Source: an uncultured bacterium
GTDB lineage: Bacteria; Gemmatimonadota; Gemmatimonadetes; Longimicrobiales; RSA9
DNA: 7,968 nucleotides
Reading direction: 5' to 3'
NCBI GenBank assembly: GCA_937889645.1
Contig: CALBZE010000077.1
Coordinates: 1-7,968 of the forward strand
Shown: positions 1 through 6,288 of the stretch, piece after piece
How positions within the stretch are numbered: the first letter of the stretch is position 1
How the letters are laid out: every line of letters starts with the position of its first letter
Made by a program: the position numbers and the translations under genes
Notes under the pieces: generated by a model
What the model was told of the DNA's origin: nothing
Database searches by the model: none
What the model saw: only the letters and a program-made list of their open reading frames with translations

Positions 1-541
1 GCAGCCCGCTCCCGCCGCCGATGTGCCACATCCACATCTCGCCCGCGCCGAGCGACCGGGTGTTGCGGTAGTGCTTGCGCGCGATGATGTACTGCCCGTC
101 CGGCGACCAGATCGGGTCCATCACCTGCCGCTCGCGCTCCTTCGTGATCTGCCGCGGGTTCGAGCCGTCCGCGTCGACGACCCAGATGTTCTCGAGCCCA
201 TCGCGGTCGCTGGTGAAGGCGATCCTCTTGCCGTCAGGGCTCCACTTCGGCTGCGTCTCGTACGCCGGCCCGCCCAGCAGCAGCTTCGCCTCGCCGCCCT
301 CGATCGGCATGATGTAGATGTCGCCGAGGAGGTCGAAGACCAGCATCTTCCCGTCCGGGCTGACGTCGACCGCCATCCACGTCCCCTCGTCGGTCATGAA
401 CTCGATCGTCTCGCCGGGGCCGTGCGGTTCGGTGATGTCCCATTTCGCGGACTTCTGCGCGGATTCCTGGGCCAGCGCCGGCGCGTTCACAACGCCCAGC
501 GCCGCCACGCCCACCAGGAATCGGACCCAACGTGGAATCAT
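1..541 (-). CDS. Exported TolB/PD40-propeller amidohydrolase, N-terminal part only (partial)
   Basis: Reading on the minus strand from ATG at 541, 180 codons stay open to the window edge, so the C-terminus is missing. Residues 1-24 form a signal peptide (basic start, hydrophobic core, APALA before QE). Mature repeats follow with the PD40 signature: VSPDGK near 60, WSPDGKRIAFTSDR near 100-112 and WSPDGQYI near 146-152, plus LLGDIYIMPIEGG near 71-83 and RSLGAGEMWMW near 162-172. These match the N-terminal propeller of the roughly 1000-residue amidohydrolases whose metal-dependent hydrolase domain lies further downstream. That catalytic domain is outside the window, so the enzyme assignment is inferred from the propeller alone; a propeller-only TolB-like protein is possible. 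GAGG at 548-551, six bases before the ATG, supports the start. The gene is divergent from the MATE transporter. Confidence 0.8.
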   Translation of the reverse strand, partial: MIPRWVRFLVGVAALGVVNAPALAQESAQKSAKWDITEPHGPGETIEFMTDEGTWMAVDVSPDGKMLVFDLLGDIYIMPIEGGEAKLLLGGPAYETQPKWSPDGKRIAFTSDRDGLENIWVVDADGSNPRQITKERERQVMDPIWSPDGQYIIARKHYRNTRSLGAGEMWMWHIGGGSGL

Positions 542-612
542 CGCGTGCCTCGGGGGTATCAGGTCGTTTCGTCGGACCGGCCCGGCGACCAGCCGGCCGG
601 CGCCGGATCGAA

Positions 613-630
613 CGGCGCGGCTCCGCGCCG
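613..630. repeat. GC-rich inverted repeat in the divergent intergenic region
   Basis: CGGCGCGG (613-620) is answered by its exact reverse complement at 623-630. This gives about a 7-bp stem with a 4-base loop between the divergent amidohydrolase and MATE genes. The 156-bp spacer 542-697 must contain both promoters, but I see no convincing -35/-10 pair on either strand. The repeat could be an operator or simply chance in very GC-rich DNA. Confidence 0.25.
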
Positions 631-697
631 AACGTCCAGTTCAGGGGATGACGGGAAGATAAGCCCTCTAACGCGACCGCGTCGAGGGTTGGGGACC

Positions 698-2143
698 ATG
701 ACCGCTCGATCGACCACGACGTCGCGGCCCGTGGGTCGCGCATCCGGCGAAACCGCGCCCGGCCGCGCGCGACGAACGCGTCTCTTCCTGCACGAGCTCC
801 AACGGCTGCTCCGCATCGCCGGCCCGATCGTCGGGAGCCAGCTCGGGCAGGTCGGGATGAACACCGTCGACACGCTCATGGTCGGCCGGCTCGGCGCGAC
901 GCCGCTCGCCGCCGCGGCGTTCTCGCACGCCGTCCACATCACCGCGCTCCAGATCTGCTTCGGCGTCGTGATGGGGATGAGCCCGCTCGTGAGCCAGGCG
1001 TACGGCGCGGGCGACCTCCAGCGCTGCCGCCAGGTCCTGATCCAGGGTCTCTGGCTCGCCACCGCGCTCAGCATCCCGCTCGCGTGGGTCTCGTTCGAGG
1101 GCGAGGCGATCGCGCGTTGGCTCGGGCAGGAGAGCGACGTCGCCTACCTCTCCGGCGGCTACATGTACGCCCTCGCCTTCGGCGCGCTCCCCGTCGCCCT
1201 CTTCACCGCGTTCCGCCAGTACCTCGAGGGGATGGGACTCACCCGCGCGCCGATGGTGATCACCTTCTTCGGGCTGGGTGTGAACGTCGTCGCGAACTGG
1301 ATCCTGATCTGGGGCGTCGAGGGGTGGATCCCCGCGATGGGCGTGGTCGGCGCCGGCTGGGCGACGACGCTCGTCCGCTGGGCGATGCTCCTCGCCATGA
1401 TCGGCTACCTGGTCCGCCACCCGCGGCTGCGCCCGTTCGACGGCGTACGCTGGCACCCCGACCGGCCGATCCTCGACCGCATGGTCCGCATCGGCCTGCC
1501 GATCGGCGCGCAGCTCGGCCTCGAGGTCGGCCTCTTCTCCTTCGCCGCCGTCATGATGGGGTGGTTCGGCGCCGTCGAGCTGGCCGCGCACCAGGTCACG
1601 ATCAACATCGCGACGACGACGTTCATGGTCGCGCTCGGGGTGAGCATCGCCGGCTCGATCCGCGTCGGCCAGCACATCGGCGCGCAGAACCCGCGCGGCG
1701 TGCGCCGCGCCGTCGCCGGCACGTACATCCTCGCGCTCGGCTTCATGGGCCTGTGCGCGCTCGTCTTCGTGGCCGCGCCCGAGACGCTGATCGGCCTCTA
1801 CACCGCCGACCCGTCGATCCTCGCGTTCGGCACCACGTTCCTCGCGTTCGCCGCGGCGTTCCAGCTCTTCGATGGCGCGCAGGTCGCCGGGATCTTCCTG
1901 CTCCGCGGCGCCGCCGACACCCGGATCCCGACGATCCTGGCCGCGGTCGGCTACTGGGGGATCGGCCTCCCCACCACCTACGTCCTCGGCTTCCGCACGC
2001 CGATCGGGCCCGCCGGGATCTGGACCGGCTTCGTCCTCGCGCTCGCCGCCGTCGCCGCGCTCATGGCGATGCGCGTACGGCGGATCCTGTGGCTTGGTGA
2101 GGTGCGGAGGGTGGAGCTGGAGGAGGGGACCGCGGCGGCGTAA
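698..2143 (+). CDS. MATE family multidrug/cation antiporter (NorM-like)
   Basis: A 481-residue inner-membrane transporter of the multi-antimicrobial extrusion family, which exports cationic or aromatic compounds against Na+ or H+. The protein is strongly hydrophobic, consistent with two six-helix lobes. TM1 has QLGQVGMNTVDTLMVGRLG (Asp58); the second lobe has GLEVGLF (Glu276) with AAHQV, and FQLFDGAQV (Asp392). These three acidic residues line up with D36, E255 and D371, the cation-coupling residues of Vibrio NorM. The half-repeat motifs SQAYGAGD (about 99-106) and RVGQHIGAQN (about 322-331) are also present. The length is near the family norm of about 450, with a basic cytoplasmic N-terminal extension of some 30 residues. 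The reading frame is open far upstream, but that part is low-complexity Arg/Pro antisense sequence. ATG 698 is preferred, with GAGGG at 684-688. It stands alone on the plus strand; the substrate cannot be told from sequence. Confidence 0.93.
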   Translation: MTARSTTTSRPVGRASGETAPGRARRTRLFLHELQRLLRIAGPIVGSQLGQVGMNTVDTLMVGRLGATPLAAAAFSHAVHITALQICFGVVMGMSPLVSQAYGAGDLQRCRQVLIQGLWLATALSIPLAWVSFEGEAIARWLGQESDVAYLSGGYMYALAFGALPVALFTAFRQYLEGMGLTRAPMVITFFGLGVNVVANWILIWGVEGWIPAMGVVGAGWATTLVRWAMLLAMIGYLVRHPRLRPFDGVRWHPDRPILDRMVRIGLPIGAQLGLEVGLFSFAAVMMGWFGAVELAAHQVTINIATTTFMVALGVSIAGSIRVGQHIGAQNPRGVRRAVAGTYILALGFMGLCALVFVAAPETLIGLYTADPSILAFGTTFLAFAAAFQLFDGAQVAGIFLLRGAADTRIPTILAAVGYWGIGLPTTYVLGFRTPIGPAGIWTGFVLALAAVAALMAMRVRRILWLGEVRRVELEEGTAAA

Positions 2144-2172
2144 GACACCCGGCACGGCCGTCACGCGTCGCG

Positions 2173-2204
2173 GCCGGCACCCCACGTCGGCGTGGGGCGC
2201 CGGC
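2173..2204. terminator. Bidirectional hairpin between convergent genes
   Basis: A 14-base arm at 2173-2186 pairs with 2191-2204 with one mismatch (A2179 against C2198) around a TCGG loop. It lies 29 bases after the MATE stop and just past the stop of the convergent propeller gene at 2210. No T-run follows on either strand, so it is a GC-rich stem-loop terminator or transcript-end stabiliser by position rather than a textbook intrinsic terminator. Confidence 0.6.
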
Positions 2205-2209
2205 AACCT

Positions 2210-3460
2210 TCAACGCGGCGCCGTCGCCTCGAACCGCAGGACGATGCTCTCGTCCGTGAGCGGGTCCTTCGCCACGCCGACGACGACGTCGCGCGACAGG
2301 AACGGCGTCGGCTCGACGTGGATCGCACGCGGGAGGACGACCGAGTGCCGGAACTCGCCGGTGCGGGCGAACACGTCGAAGATCGTGCGGTCGCCGCCGC
2401 CCACCGGCCAACGCCTGACCCATACATCGCCTTCCCGGCCCACGTACACCGCCATGTACGCCGGGTAGCGGTCCGGCACGTCGAGCTTGCGGACCGCCTC
2501 CGGCATCCCCTTCACGCGGTCGAGGCCCCCGGGGATCGAGTCCAGGCGCGCGCGAAGGGCGGCTATGCTGTCCCGACGTTCCGCCTCCGGGATCGGGTCG
2601 AGCGGGACGTTCCTCGAGAACCGCCGGATCACCCTTCCCTCCCGGTCGGTCTCGACGAGCTCGTACGACGTCGCGTCGCCGCTGATCACGGTGCCCTCCG
2701 GCGTCGCGTCCCAGACCGGGAGCGGCTGGAACGGGACGCGGCTGAGGTCCGGGAGCATCAGGATGTCGACCCCGCCGAGCTCTGCGTATGCGAGATGCGG
2801 CGCGTTGGCGTGCGACGGCACGAAGATCGAGTCGGCCATGACGCCCTCGACGAAGCGGATGAACCAGCTCTGTGCGGGCTGGCCGATGCGCCGCCGCGTC
2901 CTGGGATAGAGCAGCGCGCCCGACGCCTCGAACCTCGTGGCTCGTGTCGAGGTCCAGTCGGGGTAGAGCGGACCCGCGAACGACGCCTCCAACCGCGTCA
3001 GCAGCCCGGTGGCCGGGTCGGAACCGAACACGCTGACGCGTTGCTCGTCACGCACGTACAGCCGGCCGTCCGGCCCGATCCCGGGTCCCGTCGGCACCGT
3101 GAACTCGCCCGGCCCCTCCCCCTTCCGCCCGACCGATGTACGCAGCCGACCCTCACCGTCGAACACCCAGATCTTCGCGTTGAACCGGTCGACGACGTAG
3201 ACGTTGCCGGCCGCGTCGACCGCGACGCCCGTGACCAGCCCGAGCGAATCCGAGGCCGGGTGCCGGCCGGGTGCGACCTCCCACGCGATGTGCATCCTGA
3301 CCGTGTCCGCGGCCACATCGCCTCCGCGAACCGGCGCCTCGGCGCCGCAGCCGAAGACCGCACCAACCGGCAGCGCGAGGACGAGCCGCCCGATTCGCCT
3401 GCTTCCACCCGGGCGCCACGGGCCGGCGACGCGCCTCGGCGCCGGGTCGAGCCGCGTCAT
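2210..3460 (-). CDS. Exported six-bladed beta-propeller lipoprotein (propeller 3)
   Basis: A 416-residue exported protein of the NHL-like '6-bladed beta-propeller' group; its ligand is unknown. The N-terminus has basic residues, a hydrophobic stretch at about 26-37 and a probable lipobox VFGC (Cys38); Phe at -2 is unusual. Blade motifs include GVAVDAAGNVYVVDRFN, KIWVFDGEGRL, GRKGEGPGEF and IGPDGRLYVRD. A helical insertion (about ERRDSIAALRARLDSI) precedes the last blades (GDVWVRRWPVGGGDRT, TIFDVFARTGEF). From DTV onward it is closely similar to propeller 1 (about 70% identical by eye near the N-terminus, about 84% in the last 82 residues), so the two arose by duplication. ATG 3460 overlaps the TGA of propeller 2 by four bases and has GGAGG seven bases upstream (3468-3472), indicating translational coupling. 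It ends cleanly at TGA with a short FEATAPR tail, unlike its paralogue. Confidence 0.85.
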   Translation of the reverse strand: MTRLDPAPRRVAGPWRPGGSRRIGRLVLALPVGAVFGCGAEAPVRGGDVAADTVRMHIAWEVAPGRHPASDSLGLVTGVAVDAAGNVYVVDRFNAKIWVFDGEGRLRTSVGRKGEGPGEFTVPTGPGIGPDGRLYVRDEQRVSVFGSDPATGLLTRLEASFAGPLYPDWTSTRATRFEASGALLYPRTRRRIGQPAQSWFIRFVEGVMADSIFVPSHANAPHLAYAELGGVDILMLPDLSRVPFQPLPVWDATPEGTVISGDATSYELVETDREGRVIRRFSRNVPLDPIPEAERRDSIAALRARLDSIPGGLDRVKGMPEAVRKLDVPDRYPAYMAVYVGREGDVWVRRWPVGGGDRTIFDVFARTGEFRHSVVLPRAIHVEPTPFLSRDVVVGVAKDPLTDESIVLRFEATAPR

Positions 3461-4527
3461 GCGCCCGCCTCCACCCTGAACCGCACGATGCTCGGCACAT
3501 CGAAGCGCATGTCCCGCGGCGCCGCCGCGCGCTGGACCAGGTACGAGCCGTCCGGGCCGGGCAGCAGATCGGCGATCAGGGGAAGCTCGTCCCAGAACGC
3601 GACCATCGCGATGATCTGGTCGACGGCCGCCTCCGGTATGCCCTGCTTCGCGGCGATGTCGCGAAAGCCCGCGCGGATCGCTTCCCTATGGGAATCGGAG
3701 AAGGCGGCCGGGCTCACCGGCAGCCGGAAGAGCAGCCGCGTCGCGCCCGCGGCGTCGGCGACCGTGACGCGGTAGCGGTGGCTGTGGCCGTGTACGACGC
3801 CGCCTCCCGGGAGCGCGGCCCAGACCGGCACCGGCGCGAGCAGGGTCGGGCGGGCATCGGAGTCGGACGGCCGGTAGGGGCTCTCGAGGTGGACGATCGT
3901 GTCCTCGACCGCGCCGTTCGGGTCGAGCCGGACGATCACGTCGGCCGCCGCGGCCGCGCGCCGGGCGACCACGCTCCCGTCTCCGGCGACGCCCCACCGC
4001 CGCGCGGCCAGATCCAGGAAATCGACGGAGAAGCTCCGAGCGAGCGAGCCGTCGGGCGCGAACACGCTCGCGCGCGTCGTCCCCACGTCCGGGACCAGAA
4101 CCGAATCGCCGGGCAGGACCAGGAGCTGGAACGGATCCGCGAACTCGCCGGGCCCGTTCCCCGGCCGTCCGACCGTGAAGAGGTGCGCGCCGTCCGGGCC
4201 GAACACGTGGTACGCCCTCGCCATCGCGTCGAGCGCCAGGATCCGGCCGCGCGAGTCGACGTCGACGTCGACGATCTCGCCGAACTCGAGCCCCGGCGTC
4301 GCGCCGTCGGAGATCACAAGGTCTTCGACGACCGTCCATGCGTCCGCCGCCCGCCACAACCCCTGCGCCGGGTTGGTGACGACGCTGATCCCCGCGCTGT
4401 CCACGATCGATCCGGCCCACTCGCCGCCCGTCCGGTCCCCGGCGGCGCACGCCGCGCAGACGGCCGCGCCCGCGAGCATGACCGGCAGCCGGCGCCGTTG
4501 CGGCGCCAAGGATGCGATGGATGACAT
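3457..4527 (-). CDS. Exported six-bladed beta-propeller protein, probable lipoprotein (propeller 2)
   Basis: A 356-residue protein of the same broad propeller group but clearly divergent from its two neighbours. The N-terminus has QRRRLP then a hydrophobic stretch (about 14-29) with Cys24 and Cys27. CAAC is not a classical lipobox, so lipid attachment is likely but unsure. The mature part opens with the SIVDSAGISVV element common in this family, then FGEIVDVDVDSRGRILALD, HVFGPDGAHL and GRPGNGPGEF near the first blades, PVWAALPGGGVVHG in the middle, and a helical insertion (HREAIRAGFRDIAAKQGI) before the last blade. The frame is open well upstream, but ATG 4527 is chosen because GGAGG sits five bases away and a signal peptide begins there. 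It overlaps propeller 3 by ATGA. Its first 71 codons are also covered, in another frame, by the run-on tail of propeller 1. No catalytic residues can be named. Confidence 0.8.
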   Translation of the reverse strand: MSSIASLAPQRRRLPVMLAGAAVCAACAAGDRTGGEWAGSIVDSAGISVVTNPAQGLWRAADAWTVVEDLVISDGATPGLEFGEIVDVDVDSRGRILALDAMARAYHVFGPDGAHLFTVGRPGNGPGEFADPFQLLVLPGDSVLVPDVGTTRASVFAPDGSLARSFSVDFLDLAARRWGVAGDGSVVARRAAAAADVIVRLDPNGAVEDTIVHLESPYRPSDSDARPTLLAPVPVWAALPGGGVVHGHSHRYRVTVADAAGATRLLFRLPVSPAAFSDSHREAIRAGFRDIAAKQGIPEAAVDQIIAMVAFWDELPLIADLLPGPDGSYLVQRAAAPRDMRFDVPSIVRFRVEAGA

Positions 4528-6116
4528 CGCGACCTCCAGTTCGCGGTTGAACCGACGTGCGGTCGGATTCCGACGCGCGGGCCCACGGGCGCCGCGCTTC
4601 CCTGCCGACCGCCCGCTACTCCCTGGAGATGACGTGAGGCGTGGTGAGCGTTGCATAACCGCTCCAGGGTAGAGTAAGCCGCCGACGCCCGATCCGGTAG
4701 GCTTTCGGCTCGACCGGCCGTGAGCAGCCGGCCGCGGTCGGGCCGCCGCGGCGCGATCGCGTCCGGGCCGGCGCCTCCCCCCCACCCCGACTCGCCCTTC
4801 TCGAACCGCAGGATGATGCTCTCGTCCGTGACCGGGTCCCGCGCCACGCCGACGACGACGTCGCCGGATAGATACGGCGTCATCTCGACCATGATCGTGC
4901 GCGGCAGGACGACGGTGTGACGGAACTCGCCCGTGCGGGCGAAGACGTCGAAGACCGTGCGGTCGCCGCCGCCGACGGGCCAGCGGCGCACCCAGACGTC
5001 GCCTTCCTGGCTCACATAGACCGCCATGTACGCCGGGTAGCGACGCGGCACGTCGAGCTTGCGGACCGCCTCGGGCATCCCGCCGACGCGGTCGAGACCG
5101 ACGGGGATCGAGTCCAGCCGCGCCTTGAGCGCGGCGACGCTGTCGCGCCGTTCGGCGGCGGGGATCGGATCGAGCGGGACGTTCCTGCCGAACCGCGCGA
5201 GGACCCGCCCGTCCCGATCCGTTTCGACGAGCACGTACGACATCCCGTCGCCGCTGATCACGGTGCCCTCGGGCGTCACGTCCCAGACCGGGAGCGGCGC
5301 GAAGGGGACGTGGTTGAGGCCGGGGAGCATCCGCCCGCCCCGTCCCTCGAGTCGCACCCACGCCGTCGGCTCCGGCTCGTTGGCATACTCCGGCACGAAG
5401 ATCGTGTCGGCCATGGCACCGTCGACGAAGCGAACGACCCACGGTCGCGCCCCCTGGCCCGTGCGCCACGCCTGCCCGGGGTAGAACAGCGCGCCCGACG
5501 CCTCGAACCGCGTGCCGCGCATGGACAGGTAGTCTGGGTAGAGCGGGCCCGGGTAAGATGTCTCGAAGCTCGAGAGCAAACCGGTGCCCGGGTCGCGGCC
5601 GAAGACGCTGACGCGCTCGATGTCGCGCACGTACAGCCGCCCGTCAGGCCCGATGGCCGGCCCCGTCGGCATGTCGAACTCGCCCGGCCCTTCCCCCTTC
5701 CGGCCGATCGAGCCCCACAACCGGCCCCGCGAGTCGAAGACCCAGATCTTCGAGTTGAGCTGGTCGGTCGCGTAGACGTACCCCGCGGAATCCAGCGTCA
5801 CGCCCGAAACCACGCCGAGCGAGTCCGCCGCCGGGTGCCGCCCCGGCGCGACCTCCCACGCGACGCGCATGTGGACGGTGTCGGGGGGCGCGGTCTCCAC
5901 CGGGAAAGCGAGGTCGGCGGTGGAGGCGCCATCGGCGAGGGTCGCAGCGCCGGCGGAGTCGGAGGCGTCGGCGAGACTGCTGCCCGGTGGGGCGTCGCCG
6001 GCGCGGCAGCTGGCGAGCAAGGCGATTGCGGCGCAGGCGGCGGTGGCGAGAAAGTGTGTGTCGGTGCGACGTCTGAGGCCGAGGAACGGGTTGCGTGAGT
6101 TGATCGCAGGGGACAT
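4314..6116 (-). CDS. Exported beta-propeller lipoprotein with aberrant run-on C-terminus (propeller 1)
   Basis: A 600-residue reading frame. Residues 1-36 are a signal sequence ending in a perfect lipobox LASC (Cys37), followed by a low-complexity Ala/Ser/Asp linker. Residues about 77-439 are a propeller collinear with propeller 3: KIWVFDSRGRL, GRKGEGPGEF, IGPDGRLYVRD, PVWDVTPEGTVISGD, a helical insertion, then GDVWVRRWPVGGGDRT to ESIILRFE. Propeller 3 stops seven residues after this point. Here the frame continues for 161 more residues of Arg/Pro/Ser-rich sequence with no propeller motifs and looser third-position bias, overlapping 71 codons of propeller 2 (4314-4527) out of frame. The tail looks non-functional: a stop was lost, or there is an indel near the C-rich tract 4777-4788. 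ATG 6116 is chosen over the in-frame ATG at 6128 because GGAGG precedes it by five bases. Confidence 0.75.
   Translation of the reverse strand: MSPAINSRNPFLGLRRRTDTHFLATAACAAIALLASCRAGDAPPGSSLADASDSAGAATLADGASTADLAFPVETAPPDTVHMRVAWEVAPGRHPAADSLGVVSGVTLDSAGYVYATDQLNSKIWVFDSRGRLWGSIGRKGEGPGEFDMPTGPAIGPDGRLYVRDIERVSVFGRDPGTGLLSSFETSYPGPLYPDYLSMRGTRFEASGALFYPGQAWRTGQGARPWVVRFVDGAMADTIFVPEYANEPEPTAWVRLEGRGGRMLPGLNHVPFAPLPVWDVTPEGTVISGDGMSYVLVETDRDGRVLARFGRNVPLDPIPAAERRDSVAALKARLDSIPVGLDRVGGMPEAVRKLDVPRRYPAYMAVYVSQEGDVWVRRWPVGGGDRTVFDVFARTGEFRHTVVLPRTIMVEMTPYLSGDVVVGVARDPVTDESIILRFEKGESGWGGGAGPDAIAPRRPDRGRLLTAGRAESLPDRASAAYSTLERLCNAHHASRHLQGVAGGRQGSAAPVGPRVGIRPHVGSTANWRSRCHPSHPWRRNGAGCRSCSRARPSARRAPPGTGRAASGPDRSWTARGSASSPTRRRGCGGRRTHGRSSKTL
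4533..4537 (-). promoter_or_regulatory. Shine-Dalgarno of propeller 2
   Basis: GGAGG on the minus strand lies five bases before ATG 4527. It fixes that start against a frame that is otherwise open for more than 900 bases upstream. The same GGAGG, five-base spacer and ATG arrangement occurs before propeller 1. Confidence 0.7.
4617..4676. repeat. Long-arm inverted repeat upstream of propeller 2
   Basis: TACTCCCTGGAG (4617-4628) is matched by CTCCAGGG (4662-4669) and AGTA (4673-4676), the exact reverse complement apart from a three-base TAG bulge. The 33-base interior carries two copies of GTGAG ten bases apart (4635-4639 and 4645-4649). The repeat lies about 90 bases upstream of propeller 2 within the run-on tail of propeller 1. 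That placement suggests a former intergenic regulatory element (operator or transcript hairpin) rather than protein-coding sequence. No promoter consensus is evident beside it. Confidence 0.4.
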
Positions 6117-6121
6117 CGCAT

Positions 6122-6126
6122 CCTCC
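6122..6126 (-). promoter_or_regulatory. Shine-Dalgarno deciding the start of propeller 1
   Basis: GGAGG on the minus strand ends five bases before ATG 6116. It overlaps the alternative ATG at 6128, which itself has only weak upstream complementarity (CCGAG). The downstream ATG is therefore the better start. Confidence 0.6.
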
Positions 6127-6186
6127 ATCTCGGTTTGCGCGGCGGTCCGCTGAACCGGAGCACCTCGGCCCCCGATTCGGCGTGCG

Positions 6187-6230
6187 TCGTAGGTCGGCCG
6201 GGACCGTGAGACAGAGGCTTTCCCCTACGA
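6187..6230. repeat. Imperfect palindromic unit, REP-like
   Basis: TCGTAGG (6187-6193) and CCTACGA (6224-6230) are perfect inverted arms around 30 bases. On the minus strand the unit begins CGTAGGGGAAAGCCTCTGTC, which recalls from memory the GTAGGGGC...CCTCTG palindromic intergenic repeats of several high-GC environmental bacteria. The inner stem here is degenerate. It lies between the MBL hydrolase and propeller 1. A decayed repetitive extragenic palindrome is the best guess; a chance repeat is not excluded. Confidence 0.35.
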
Positions 6231-6250
6231 AGTCGCCGGCTGGCCGGTTT

Positions 6251-6284
6251 CCCGCGGCGGGTGGCCGGCTGGTGTCGCCGCGGG
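6251..6284 (-). terminator. Hairpin just downstream of the MBL hydrolase
   Basis: CCCGCGGCG (6251-6259) pairs perfectly with CGCCGCGGG (6276-6284), giving a 9-bp all-GC stem with a 16-base loop. On the minus strand it starts five bases after the TAG stop (6289) of the MBL gene, a terminator position. No T-run follows, so termination is inferred from position and stem strength only. Confidence 0.4.
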
Positions 6285-6288
6285 CGAT

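Noticed and set aside
657..663. AGATAAG as a -10 element for the MATE gene
   Set aside because: No -35 match lies at a suitable distance upstream.
23..697. Upstream in-frame extension of the MATE gene giving a 706-residue protein
   Set aside because: The extension is low-complexity Arg/Pro/Leu sequence antisense to the amidohydrolase; the hydrophobic transporter begins shortly after ATG 698, which has a ribosome site.
668..2206. A 512-codon open frame antisense to the MATE gene
   Set aside because: The translation is dominated by Arg, Glu, Asp and Ala with no domain; it is the GC-driven shadow of a clear 12-helix transporter.
2192..3775. A 527-codon plus-strand frame across propellers 3 and 2
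   Set aside because: It is Arg/Asp/Pro-rich, has no motifs, and lies opposite two genes with signal peptides and propeller repeats.
4528..5469. Open frame upstream of propeller 2 that would make a 670-residue protein
   Set aside because: It is antisense-like, Arg-rich sequence out of frame with propeller 1, and the ribosome site and signal peptide both point to ATG 4527.
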